From: JAUILA01 sp964563925
Lineage (GTDB): Bacteria > Bacteroidota > Bacteroidia > Cytophagales > Cyclobacteriaceae
DNA: 64,000 nucleotides
NCBI GenBank assembly: GCA_964563925.1
Contig: CAZLZD010000013.1
Location: 1 to 64,000 of the forward strand
Reading direction: 5' to 3'
Positions within the stretch are counted from its first letter, which is position 1. Every line of letters starts with the position of its first letter. The notes beneath the pieces were generated by a model that worked only from the letters and a program-made list of their open reading frames with translations, made no database searches and was not told where the DNA came from. This document shows positions 37,633 through 46,211 of this stretch, piece by piece. The position numbers were made by a program, and so were the translations under genes.

Positions 37633-37663
37633 TAGTAGTACAGGCATGTGTAAAAGAAAGATT

Positions 37664-37966
37664 ATGAAAACGGATATACAAACGGTAGGCTTTGAGGCCA
37701 ATGATGACCTAATGGCATTTGTGAATGACCGGATTGATCGTCTGCACAAGTATTACGATGGAATAACCGGGATCGATGTGTACCTGAAATCGGTACGCCA
37801 TGATGAGGAGGAGACCAAAATAGCGGAAATCAAAGTATTCCTGCCCGGCCCCTCTTTGTATGCCGATTTTCAGGGAGAAAGCTTCCGGGAATCAATTATT
37901 GAAACGGTTGACAAACTGGAACGTCAGTTGCGCAAGCGGAAGGAACTCCAGAATGAAAAGCGGTAA
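37664..37966 (+). CDS. hpf: Ribosome hibernation promoting factor (short HPF/RaiA)
   Basis: A 100-residue ribosome-associated protein of the short HPF/YfiA type. The beta-alpha-beta-beta-beta-alpha domain shows VNDRIDRLHKYYDGITGIDVYLK and SFRESIIETVDKLERQLRKRKE. It binds the 30S subunit when growth slows. The frame is open back to 37454, but the ATG at 37664 begins the domain. It is convergent with the DUF3052 gene, stops 3 bases apart. Confidence 0.93.
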   Translation: MKTDIQTVGFEANDDLMAFVNDRIDRLHKYYDGITGIDVYLKSVRHDEEETKIAEIKVFLPGPSLYADFQGESFRESIIETVDKLERQLRKRKELQNEKR

Positions 37967-37969
37967 CTG

Positions 37970-38368
37970 TCAGCGCTTGTCTTTCGGGATGACAAATTTC
38001 AATCCTGACCAGACGTCATCCACCGCACACACCTTGATGTCCACCAGTTCATGCCCCATTACATTTTCCCGCACCGTTTCGCGGTCCAGGTCTGTCGGGA
38101 CACTGGAAATCCGTTTGGGCCAGGATATCCATAACATGCCGTCCTTCTTCATATTCTCCCGCAATAATGGGAGCATTTCCAGCAAAACCTCCTGGCTGGT
38201 TGCAAACAGATGAATAAAATCTGATGGTTCCTGTCCGTCATTCCAGTTGAGTTTACCTGCATAATCCAGTTCTTTCCGTACGCTGGGAGGCGCATTGATG
38301 ATCCAAACCGTCATATCCTCCTTAATTCCAAGTTTTTTATGCAAAGGTGTATTTGAGTATCCTGCCAT
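37970..38368 (-). CDS. DUF3052 family protein
   Basis: A 132-residue protein of the DUF3052 family, starting MAGYSNTPLHKKLGIK, the conserved N-terminus. The ORF extends to 38437, but the ATG at 38368 fits the family. The fold resembles a small methyltransferase-like alpha/beta unit (LLREN and MLWISWPK blocks). The function is unknown. It is downstream of mdh and may be transcribed with it. Confidence 0.82.
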   Translation of the reverse strand: MAGYSNTPLHKKLGIKEDMTVWIINAPPSVRKELDYAGKLNWNDGQEPSDFIHLFATSQEVLLEMLPLLRENMKKDGMLWISWPKRISSVPTDLDRETVRENVMGHELVDIKVCAVDDVWSGLKFVIPKDKR

Positions 38369-38436
38369 TGACTTTCCTATACGTTTTTGATGATCAGATA
38401 TAAAGGCCCCCTGTACACGTACAAGGGGCACTTCCA

Positions 38437-39369
38437 TTATCCGTTAATTTTATCCAGCACTTCCATTACTTCTTTCACATGATCTCTCGAGACCTCCAGA
38501 AGTTTTTTCTCTTCCTCATTCAGCTCGAGTTCAATGATCTTCTCAATACCATTCTTTCCGAGCACTACCGGTACGCCGAGGTAGCAGTTATCGATGCCGT
38601 ATTCTCCCTCGAGTTTGACACAGACCGGGAAAACGCGTCGCTGATCCTTAACGATGGCTTCAGCCATCTGGGCAGCTGCCGATCCCGGCGCATACCAGGC
38701 CGAGGTACCCATAAGCTTAACGAGTTCACCGCCGCCTGTCTTGGTTCGTTCGATAATGGCATTAAGCTCCTCTTCCCCGATGAGTTCGGTAACCGGTATT
38801 CCGCCCACCGTGGTATATCTGGGCAACGGTACCATGGTATCGCCGTGTCCGCCCATTAATACCGCCTGAATATCTTTGGGTGATACATTAAGCGCTTCCG
38901 CGAGGAAAGAACGATAACGCGCCGTATCAAGTATACCTGCCATGCCCATGACCTTAGTCCGGGGAAATCCCGAGGTAATGTGGGCCTGGTAGGTCATTAC
39001 ATCGAGCGGATTGGAAACCACGATGATTACGGCTTCCGGGGAATGCTTCACCACATTATCGGTTACCGACTTGACAATGCCCGCATTGGTTTCGATCAGG
39101 TCGTCCCGGCTCATGCCCGGCTTCCGGGGCAACCCGGATGTGATCACCACCACGTCCGAACCAGCCGTTTTGGCGTAGTCATTGGTTGAACCGATGGTAC
39201 GGGAATCATAGAGGTTGATCGGGGACTTTTCCCAGATATCCAGTGCCTTGCCTTCGGCAATACCTTCCTTGATATCCACCAAAACAATCTCATTGGCAAT
39301 TTCACGGTATGCAAGTACATCCGCACAGGTGGCACCGACATTACCAGCCCCTACTACAGTAATTTTCAT
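38437..39369 (-). CDS. mdh: Malate dehydrogenase
   Basis: A 310-residue NAD-dependent malate dehydrogenase of the LDH-like group. Rossmann GAGNVG (residues 7-12), substrate arginines Arg82, Arg88 and Arg151, and the catalytic pair Asp148 and His175 (GGHGDTM). Arg82 in the mobile loop is the residue that separates malate from lactate dehydrogenases. It oxidises malate to oxaloacetate in the TCA cycle. A TACCTTTG box sits 52 bases upstream. Confidence 0.97.
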   Translation of the reverse strand: MKITVVGAGNVGATCADVLAYREIANEIVLVDIKEGIAEGKALDIWEKSPINLYDSRTIGSTNDYAKTAGSDVVVITSGLPRKPGMSRDDLIETNAGIVKSVTDNVVKHSPEAVIIVVSNPLDVMTYQAHITSGFPRTKVMGMAGILDTARYRSFLAEALNVSPKDIQAVLMGGHGDTMVPLPRYTTVGGIPVTELIGEEELNAIIERTKTGGGELVKLMGTSAWYAPGSAAAQMAEAIVKDQRRVFPVCVKLEGEYGIDNCYLGVPVVLGKNGIEKIIELELNEEEKKLLEVSRDHVKEVMEVLDKING

Positions 39370-39421
39370 AATATTTTGACTTTGATTTTGATTGAGAATG
39401 AAATTCGCCTTACGGCCTTTA

Positions 39422-39429
39422 CAAAGGTA
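39422..39429 (-). promoter_or_regulatory. Putative -7 box (TACCTTTG) of mdh
   Basis: TACCTTTG on the minus strand matches TAnnTTTG and precedes the mdh ATG by 52 bases, inside the spacer after the cNMP-binding gene. A standard -33 TTG is not evident. Confidence 0.5.
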
Positions 39430-39467
39430 ACGAAATGAGGATTTCTCTCTAAATATGGCGAGAGATT

Positions 39468-39989
39468 TTAGTCCTGCTTATACAACTGGCCCAGGTGAAA
39501 AAAGCCGAATGAGGAACGATAGGCCTTAAACAGGTTGGCATTGTATTCACTGTAAATCTGGGCAAGGGCCTCCAGCATTTTCAGCTTTACTTTTTCGTGG
39601 CTTTCGAATATGGAGAAGATATTGTCCTGGGGGATCACATAAAAAGAGGCGCCCGACGAACTCACAAATGCATTGAGTACCCGTTTGGTATGATCCAGCA
39701 GGCAGCTTTCGCCAAGGGCACTGCCGGCCCCTGTCTTGGTCACCGTTTCAAAGCCTTCATTCACGTCGATTGTCAGTGTGACTTCCCCTCTTTTGAGAAG
39801 GTAAAGGGCATGACTCGGGTCGTCGCGAAAGAAAACCACCTCGTCCTGCTCATAGCTTCGTTCATGGAGGTAAGGAATGAAATAGGACATTTCCTTGTAA
39901 CTGAGCGACTTGAACAACCGTATTCCGGAAAGGAAATTGAACAGGCGCAGTTCATATGTGGTATAGGTCTTTTTAAAAGGATTGATCAT
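39468..39989 (-). CDS. Cyclic nucleotide-binding domain protein (Crp-like, no HTH)
   Basis: About 173 residues from the ATG at 39989 (the frame also allows 40046). The body is a cNMP-binding beta barrel: FKSLSYKEMSYF, LLKRGEVTLTI, GSALGESCLLDHTKR, and the hinge helix. After it comes a short helical tail rather than a helix-turn-helix, so it is not an obvious DNA-binding Crp/Fnr regulator. Ligand and partner are unknown. The chosen start overlaps the end of tilS, which is upstream on the same strand, so the two genes are probably co-transcribed. Confidence 0.75.
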   Translation of the reverse strand: MINPFKKTYTTYELRLFNFLSGIRLFKSLSYKEMSYFIPYLHERSYEQDEVVFFRDDPSHALYLLKRGEVTLTIDVNEGFETVTKTGAGSALGESCLLDHTKRVLNAFVSSSGASFYVIPQDNIFSIFESHEKVKLKMLEALAQIYSEYNANLFKAYRSSFGFFHLGQLYKQD

Positions 39990-41307
39990 TTTCGAGGGAA
40001 ATGTGTACAACTCGCTGTGTCTCGGGTCTTGCCTTAAAGCGTTCATCCAGGCGATATCCGATCACCCAAAAAATGCAGCCGCCCGACTCCATGACACATA
40101 CGCGCTCTTTCAAGTTTAACGGAATTTTTGCATCTATCATAAAGTCGCTAATCTTTTTTTTGCCCTGCATGCCCAGGGGCCTGAAGGTATCTCCTTCCCT
40201 CCACTTACGAATGGTTACCGGATATTCCAGCATGTCGGCATCGACCGTAATGGCTTCGGGGTTGCGGTGAAAAAAGCCTGTATAACGGGCTTCACGGAAC
40301 GTGAACGTACCCAGGTAATGCGACACGGTGGATTGTGGCTGATCGATCACCACGTCTTCGGGGGTTTCATTTTCACGTTCGGAAACGATCACGTATTTCC
40401 GGTCCAGGTTGACCTGGTGGGATTCCGAAAGAAACAATTGGGAACCACCTTTTTCGGGAAGGTGCGATAACAGATCCATTACCTGGTACACATTAAGTCC
40501 GAACGGCCTGAATACTTCCTCCGCCACGGAAAGGTTGGCCGGCAACAGCGCCTTGCGCGAAATAAACCAGTCCTTCCCGTGCCGGCTGGCATGATCTCTC
40601 ATGATCCGCTCTGCCTTTTCCATGATGAGCAGGTCGGCATCCCTCAGGCGGCGGCTGGTGATATCGTAAGACTCTTCTATCGCCGGATTCAGCTTTTTCA
40701 TTTCCGGGATAATATGCTGACGTATATAATTTCGGGTATAGACATCCTGCTGATTGGAGGAATCTTCCCGCCATTGCAGCTCATTCTCCCGTGCATACGA
40801 CTCAATGGCCTCCCGGGTCGTGGTCAGCAGTGGCCTGATCACCTTGCCCGAAGAGGCCTTGATTCCCCGGAGACCACGGACTCCCGATCCGCGAATGAAA
40901 TTTATCAGCGCTGTTTCCAGGGAATCGGACAAATGATGGGCCGTTACAATCCGGGTCATCTTCTCCTGCTTGCGCACCCGTTCAAACCACGTATACCGCA
41001 GGCTTCTTGCCGCCATTTGGGTAGACACCCCGCCTTTCGCGGCATAATATTTGGTGTTGAAGTGCTGAACGAAAAAGTCCACGCCATGCCTGGCTGCCAG
41101 GCTGCGGACGAATTCCTCATCCTGGTCAGATTCATTACCGCGAAGTTCAAAGTTGCAATGGGCGATGGCGAACGGGTACGACATACGTGCCACCAGGTCG
41201 ACCAGTACCACGGAATCCATACCGCCGCTGACCGCAAGCAAAAGGCTGTCACCGGGCCGGATCAGGTTTCGTTCCTTAATAAGATCTAAAAAAGATTCCG
41301 GAAGCAT
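39973..41307 (-). CDS. tilS: tRNA(Ile)-lysidine synthetase
   Basis: A 444-residue TilS, which attaches lysine to C34 of tRNA-Ile(CAU) so that it reads AUA. The PP-loop motif SGGMDS is at residues 27-32. The N-terminal ATP-pyrophosphatase domain (to about 215) is followed by the TilS-specific middle and C-terminal domains (YPVTIRKWREGDTFRPLGM and KKISDFMID). Length is normal. Divergent from the OstA-like gene with 37 bases between the starts. Confidence 0.96.
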   Translation of the reverse strand: MLPESFLDLIKERNLIRPGDSLLLAVSGGMDSVVLVDLVARMSYPFAIAHCNFELRGNESDQDEEFVRSLAARHGVDFFVQHFNTKYYAAKGGVSTQMAARSLRYTWFERVRKQEKMTRIVTAHHLSDSLETALINFIRGSGVRGLRGIKASSGKVIRPLLTTTREAIESYARENELQWREDSSNQQDVYTRNYIRQHIIPEMKKLNPAIEESYDITSRRLRDADLLIMEKAERIMRDHASRHGKDWFISRKALLPANLSVAEEVFRPFGLNVYQVMDLLSHLPEKGGSQLFLSESHQVNLDRKYVIVSERENETPEDVVIDQPQSTVSHYLGTFTFREARYTGFFHRNPEAITVDADMLEYPVTIRKWREGDTFRPLGMQGKKKISDFMIDAKIPLNLKERVCVMESGGCIFWVIGYRLDERFKARPETQRVVHISLENDQSF

Positions 41308-41326
41308 GCAACAGGGCTAATTTATG

Positions 41327-41334
41327 TAACTTTG
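41327..41334 (+). promoter_or_regulatory. Putative -7 box (TAACTTTG) of the OstA-like gene
   Basis: TAACTTTG fits TAnnTTTG and ends only 10 bases before the ATG at 41345, so a transcript starting at the usual distance would have almost no leader. Confidence 0.5.
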
Positions 41335-41344
41335 GACATCTGAT

Positions 41345-42910
41345 ATGAACAGCCATCTCGTAAAAATAATCATTCTCTACTTAGTTACCGCTTTTTCGGC
41401 GGCGGCACAGGATTCACAGCAAATCCGCCAGGCCGATGTCGATGGTGACTCGCTCTACACCGTAAGGCGTCCGGAAGGTGAGCTCACCCATATTATCGGA
41501 AATGTGGTGATCTCCCAGAATGAAACGACCATCTACAGTGACAGCGCCACCTGGTACCGCAAGACTAACCAGATGGAATTCTTCCGGAATGTCGTCATTA
41601 CCGACGGCGACTCCATCCGGATTACCGCCGATCGCCTGGCCTACGACGGAAATGAAAAAATAGCCCGGTTACGGGATAATGTGATTTTCAGGAAGCTGGA
41701 CCGGGGAACCCTGTATACCGATAACCTTGATTATTACCGGCAGCAGCAGGAGGCGCGGTATTTCAGAGGGGGCCGGCTGGTCGACAGCACGAACGTCCTG
41801 ACCAGCGAAAGGGGCTATTACGATGTACAATCCAATATGGCCTCATTCAAGAGAAATGTTAAGCTGGTCAACCCGGATTATACCCTGAAATCAGACACCC
41901 TTCAGTACCACACCCGCACCAATATCGTGTATTTCCGAGGGCCCACAGAAATCGAGGACTCCGAAGGGGCGGTGGTCAATATGACCGAAGGCCAGTACAA
42001 TACCCGGATCAAGCGTTCCGATCTTAAGATCGGCGAGGTACAGACCATTTCCTACAAGATCACGGGGGACCGGATGACTTCCGACGACGCCAGGAAAACC
42101 GCACGGGCCAGAGGTAATGTGATCATCCTGGGAAAGGATAATGATATTATTATCACCGGGGAAGACGGCCGGTATGATAAAAAGACCGGTGTTATAAAAA
42201 TATTCGGCAACCCGGTAATGAGGAAGGTGATGGAGAATGATACGCTCTTTTTGTCGGCCGATACACTCCTGGCCGTTGAGCACGTGGACCCCGCGCGGGA
42301 AAGGCTGCTGGCCTACCGGAATGTGAAAATTTTCAAATCAGACCTGCAGGGGCGGGCTGATTCCCTGGCTTATTTCTCCGCCGACAGCCTGCTCTATTTT
42401 TACCGTGATCCGGTATTGTGGACCGGGGTCAACCAGATGTCTGCCGATTCGATCCAGGTCCTGATCCGTGACAACACCATTGACAAAATGATTATGACAC
42501 TCAATTCCTTTGTGGTATCGGAAGACAGCCTGAGTAATTACAACCAGATCAAGGGGCGCGACATGACCGCCTATTTCAGGAACCGAGCCATGCATCATGT
42601 GGATGTGGAGGGAAATGCTGAAAGTATTTTTTATGCCCTGGACGATACCAATAGCTACCTGGTGGGCGTAAACAAGAGCATCAGCAGTAATATGCGCATT
42701 AATTTTCGTCAAAACCGGGCAGACAACATCTCATTTTATGTGGAGCCCGCTGCCGACTTCATACCGCCGCATGAGTTGCAGGCTTCTCAGAAACAATTGC
42801 CCGGATTTGCCTGGCGGGGTTCAGAACGCCCAACAAAATCAGAGGTTCTGAACCGGGAAACAATCCCTGAAAATGACGCGGAGGGGAACCCTCCGGGTGA
42901 GCAAGAATAA
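41345..42910 (+). CDS. OstA-like LPS transport protein (LptA-type)
   Basis: A 521-residue OstA-like protein with a signal peptide (about 1-22). The mature part is a long series of beta strands of the LptA/LptD-N jelly-roll type (repeats such as GNVVISQNETTIYSDSATWY and RDNVIFRKLDRGTLYTDNLDYY), predicted to shuttle LPS across the periplasm. It lacks the large LptD barrel. It is longer than E. coli LptA (about 185), as Bacteroidota OstA-like proteins are. It is close to bamD, another outer membrane biogenesis gene. Confidence 0.88.
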   Translation: MNSHLVKIIILYLVTAFSAAAQDSQQIRQADVDGDSLYTVRRPEGELTHIIGNVVISQNETTIYSDSATWYRKTNQMEFFRNVVITDGDSIRITADRLAYDGNEKIARLRDNVIFRKLDRGTLYTDNLDYYRQQQEARYFRGGRLVDSTNVLTSERGYYDVQSNMASFKRNVKLVNPDYTLKSDTLQYHTRTNIVYFRGPTEIEDSEGAVVNMTEGQYNTRIKRSDLKIGEVQTISYKITGDRMTSDDARKTARARGNVIILGKDNDIIITGEDGRYDKKTGVIKIFGNPVMRKVMENDTLFLSADTLLAVEHVDPARERLLAYRNVKIFKSDLQGRADSLAYFSADSLLYFYRDPVLWTGVNQMSADSIQVLIRDNTIDKMIMTLNSFVVSEDSLSNYNQIKGRDMTAYFRNRAMHHVDVEGNAESIFYALDDTNSYLVGVNKSISSNMRINFRQNRADNISFYVEPAADFIPPHELQASQKQLPGFAWRGSERPTKSEVLNRETIPENDAEGNPPGEQE

Positions 42911-43046
42911 TTACACTCAAATCCCCGGCAGGATATTACATCCATGAAAATTATGCGAAAATTAGTCAAAAGAATAGCCTTTATTTCGTAACTTCATATA
43001 AGAACAGTCCGTAACGATTTATAGATATATTTTATTGTATCTGCGT

Positions 43047-43760
43047 ATGAAGAAACTTTACTGTGTCATTCTTTTCCTATCGATCTCCCTCGTTGGTGCA
43101 AGGGCACAGAGTTTCGTACTTGTGGATGCCCCCTCATCCATGAACGTGGCTATCGGGGAACGCGTGGTGGTTCCTGTGACCATTCGGAATACCACAGACC
43201 GTCCGCTTCAGCTGATCGTACGACGGGCCGACCGGATTCTTGGAACCGGACAGTCGAATTATTTCTGCTGGGGTTCCGATTGTTATGCGGAGGATACCGA
43301 AAGAATGCCCGTTTCCAAGAAAGTAGCAGCCAGGACCGCCTCTGATCAGTTTAAGATCATACTGGAAACAGGATTGAATGCAGGCTTCAGCACCGTTACC
43401 TACCAGATTTACGACCGGGACAATCCAATGGATGTGATTGAATATGAAATCACCTTTCACATTGAGGAGCGACGCAGCCGTGACCTCATTTTCGAATCCC
43501 GGACCATCCGTCTTAACGACGTTTATCCCAATCCCGTAACCGATTATGCAGTCGTGGATTACAACCTTCTCGACCGGGATGTGAAGGCCAAGGTGGTAAT
43601 TCATAATGTCCTGGGAAGTATTATGGCTGAATACGAATTGCCTTACCTGGAAAACAAAGTCAAGATTCAGACCAGTGATTACAATGCCGGGGTTTATTTC
43701 TACACGCTTTACCTGGATAACGACGGGGTAATGACGCGAAAGCTTATCGTCAGAAAGTAA
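43047..43760 (+). CDS. T9SS C-terminal sorting-domain protein
   Basis: A 237-residue exported protein. Signal peptide (about 1-21, ending A-R-A-Q), a middle beta-sandwich domain (about 25-150) of no recognised family, and a C-terminal domain beginning VYPNPVTDYAVVDYNL and ending GVMTRKLIVRK, which is a type A sorting signal of the type IX secretion system. It should be moved across the outer membrane and anchored or released. The ATG at 43047 is preferred to the TTG at 43035, which adds four residues before the signal peptide. PorX at 7240 may regulate this system. Cargo function unknown. Confidence 0.85.
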   Translation: MKKLYCVILFLSISLVGARAQSFVLVDAPSSMNVAIGERVVVPVTIRNTTDRPLQLIVRRADRILGTGQSNYFCWGSDCYAEDTERMPVSKKVAARTASDQFKIILETGLNAGFSTVTYQIYDRDNPMDVIEYEITFHIEERRSRDLIFESRTIRLNDVYPNPVTDYAVVDYNLLDRDVKAKVVIHNVLGSIMAEYELPYLENKVKIQTSDYNAGVYFYTLYLDNDGVMTRKLIVRK

Positions 43761-43838
43761 TTGCTGCCTTACGACTCTTTTTCTCACTCCCTGCAACTTG
43801 GAAAGGGTTTATACGGTGCTTATTAATGACGTCTCACC

Positions 43839-43846
43839 TATATTTG
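43839..43846 (+). promoter_or_regulatory. Putative -7 box (TATATTTG) of bamD
   Basis: TATATTTG fits TAnnTTTG and ends 8 bases before the bamD ATG, predicting a leaderless or nearly leaderless transcript. Confidence 0.5.
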
Positions 43847-43853
43847 CACCCTT

Positions 43854-44669
43854 ATGCGTAAACCTGAGTTAATACGTGGCCTTTTTATCCTGATCCTTGC
43901 CGGAACAACCATGTTGTCGTGCGGAAAATTCAGGAAAATAGAGCGAAGTGAAGACTGGCGTGTGAAGTACGAAGCAGCTATGCAGTATTACGAGGAGGAA
44001 GAATACTACAAGGCTTCTGTATTATTCGAACAAATATTACCTATTGTCCGGGGGATGCCCGAAGGCGAAAAGGTTCAGTTCAGGTATGCCTATGCCCAGT
44101 ATAACCAGGGAATGTATACACTGGCCGCCCATCACTTCAAGACATTTTACGAAACATACGGTCGGAGTGAATTTGCCGAGGAGGCCTATTTCATGTATGC
44201 CTACTCACTGTACGCTGATTCTCCGGCTTACAACCTGGACCAGAGCAACAGCCAGGAGGCCGTACTGGCCATGCAGATGTTCCTGAACAGGTATCCCAAC
44301 AGCGAACTGGTTGACGAAGCATCGGGCGTGGTGGATGAAATCCAGGAGAAACTGGAGAAAAAAGGATATGAAAATGCCAAGCAGTATTATAAGCTGGAGA
44401 ATTACAATGCGGCTGTCGTAGCTTTCAAAAGCTTCAGCAACAATTTTCCGGATTCCGAATACAACGAAGAAGCTGCTTACCTGAAGTTCATTGCCCAGTA
44501 TCAATATGCATTGAAGAGCATATATTCCAGGCAGCTTGAACGATTCAGGGAAGCAAATAAATTTTATCTCGAATTCCTTGATAAGTACCCCGAGAGTAAC
44601 CTGATCAAAGACGCCGAAAAGCGTTACCGGGACAGCATGGAACGAGTTTCTGAATTAGCAAAATTATAA
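43854..44669 (+). CDS. bamD: Outer membrane assembly lipoprotein BamD
   Basis: A 271-residue lipoprotein (lipobox M-L-S-C, Cys23) made of TPR-like helical repeats: YYEEEEYYKASVLFEQIL, YNQGMYTLAAHHFKTFYETY and YKLENYNAAVVAFKSFSNNFP. BamD is an essential part of the Bam complex that inserts beta-barrel proteins into the outer membrane. Length is close to the usual 240-280. It starts a long run of same-strand genes: bamD, rpoZ, coaBC, DUF4835, a small ORF and recN. Confidence 0.94.
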   Translation: MRKPELIRGLFILILAGTTMLSCGKFRKIERSEDWRVKYEAAMQYYEEEEYYKASVLFEQILPIVRGMPEGEKVQFRYAYAQYNQGMYTLAAHHFKTFYETYGRSEFAEEAYFMYAYSLYADSPAYNLDQSNSQEAVLAMQMFLNRYPNSELVDEASGVVDEIQEKLEKKGYENAKQYYKLENYNAAVVAFKSFSNNFPDSEYNEEAAYLKFIAQYQYALKSIYSRQLERFREANKFYLEFLDKYPESNLIKDAEKRYRDSMERVSELAKL

Positions 44670-44679
44670 TTTAATATAT

Positions 44680-45006
44680 ATGGTACCTCAGTCATCAATT
44701 ATTACCTACGACATGGACAAGATGTCGGAGCAAACCGGAAACGTCTACGAAGCAGTAGCGGTTATTTCCAAGCGTGCCCGTCAGATTGCCGTAAATGTAA
44801 AGGAGGAATTGAATAGCAAACTAGCGGAATTTGCTTCCACAGTGGACAACCTGGAAGAAATTTTCGAAAACCGGGAGCAAATCGAAATTTCCCGTTTTTA
44901 TGAGCGAATGCCCAAACCTACGAGCATTGCGATCGACGAATACCTCGACAAGAAGGTAATGTTCCGGGAGCGTGATGAAGATCCGACCGCGGAACTCGAA
45001 CTTTAA
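44680..45006 (+). CDS. rpoZ: RNA polymerase omega subunit
   Basis: A 108-residue omega subunit in the form found in Bacteroidota. The N-terminal block TGNVYEAVAVISKRARQIAVNVKEEL corresponds to the conserved omega helices that wrap the C-terminus of the beta' subunit. The C-terminal half is acidic and phylum specific. It begins 10 bases after bamD and ends 8 bases before coaBC, so it is in the same transcript. Confidence 0.93.
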   Translation: MVPQSSIITYDMDKMSEQTGNVYEAVAVISKRARQIAVNVKEELNSKLAEFASTVDNLEEIFENREQIEISRFYERMPKPTSIAIDEYLDKKVMFRERDEDPTAELEL

Positions 45007-45014
45007 TCAGGCAT

Positions 45015-46211
45015 ATGCTTGAGGGGAAAAAAATCCTGGTAGGAATTACCGGCAGCATTGCGGCCTATAAATCTGCAGTGCTTGTCCGGGGATTAATAAA
45101 AGCCGGTGCGGAAGTGAAAGTAGTCATGACCCCATCGGCTCACTCATTTATTACCCCCCTCACTCTTTCCACGGTTTCCAGGAATCCTGTTTTTACAAAT
45201 TTTGAACGGGAAGATTCGGGAGAATGGAATAACCACGTGGAACTTGGCTTATGGGCAGATGCCATGGTAATAGCCCCTGCCACAGGCAATACGCTGGCCA
45301 AAATCGCGAACGGTTTATGCGATAACCTGCTGACCGCGGTTTATCTGTCTGCCAGGTGTCCGGTCTTCCTTGCACCGGCCATGGACCTGGATATGTATCA
45401 GCATCCCGCCACCCGTCAGAACCTTGAACGACTTCAGTCCTTTGGTAACCATTTAATTGACGCCGAACACGGTGAGCTGGCCAGCGGACTCACGGGTACC
45501 GGCCGTATGGCGGAACCGGAGACTATCCTTGCCCGGCTCGGGGATTGGTTCAAAAAAAAAAGCCGGCTGACGGATAAACACGTTCTCATTACGGCCGGGC
45601 CAACTTACGAATCCATTGATCCGGTCCGTTTTATCGGCAATCATTCCTCCGGTAAAATGGGTTACGCACTGGCCCGGGAATTTGCCATCCGGGGTGCACG
45701 CGTTACCCTGGTAAGCGGGCCTACTTCCCTCCCCCTGCCCCATCCTGATGTCCTTCGTATACCGGTACAAACTGCGGCCGAAATGTTTGAGGCTGCATCC
45801 TCCTATTTCAGCGATGCAGATATTGCCGTGCTTGCCGCCGCCGTTGCAGACTACAGACCAAAGACAGTGGCTGCCCAGAAAATAAAAAAACTCACCGGAG
45901 AAATGCAGATCCAGCTGGAAAAAACCGTGGATATTGCGGCCGCCCTGGGTAAACAGAAGGCTCATCAGTATATTGTGGGATTCGCCCTGGAAACGGAAAA
46001 CGAAGAGGCAAATGCACGGGAAAAACTGAAAAAGAAAGATTTTGACCTGATTGTGCTTAATTCACTCAATGATGCAGGCGCTGGTTTCGGCCACGATACG
46101 AATAAAGTAACATTGCTTGACAAAGAAAATAATATCCTCCATTTTGAGTTAAAGGATAAAGGCCGTGTAGCCAATGACATTGTGAACCAGGTGGAAAAGA
46201 GAATTGAATGA
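45015..46211 (+). CDS. coaBC: Bifunctional CoaBC (phosphopantothenoylcysteine decarboxylase/synthetase)
   Basis: A 398-residue fusion. The N-terminal CoaC half (to about residue 185) is the FMN-dependent decarboxylase with GITGSIAAYK, the catalytic His in NHVELG, the substrate block APATGNTLAKIANG and PAMDLDMY. The C-terminal CoaB half is the CTP-dependent synthetase with ITAGPTYESIDPVRFIGNHSSGKMG and the AAVADYRP block. It makes phosphopantetheine from phosphopantothenate, feeding CoaD. The stop overlaps the DUF4835 gene (ATGA). Confidence 0.97.
   Translation: MLEGKKILVGITGSIAAYKSAVLVRGLIKAGAEVKVVMTPSAHSFITPLTLSTVSRNPVFTNFEREDSGEWNNHVELGLWADAMVIAPATGNTLAKIANGLCDNLLTAVYLSARCPVFLAPAMDLDMYQHPATRQNLERLQSFGNHLIDAEHGELASGLTGTGRMAEPETILARLGDWFKKKSRLTDKHVLITAGPTYESIDPVRFIGNHSSGKMGYALAREFAIRGARVTLVSGPTSLPLPHPDVLRIPVQTAAEMFEAASSYFSDADIAVLAAAVADYRPKTVAAQKIKKLTGEMQIQLEKTVDIAAALGKQKAHQYIVGFALETENEEANAREKLKKKDFDLIVLNSLNDAGAGFGHDTNKVTLLDKENNILHFELKDKGRVANDIVNQVEKRIE

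Noticed and set aside
40579..41289. 236-residue open frame on the plus strand inside tilS
   Set aside because: It is antisense to the conserved TilS domain and has no recognisable features.
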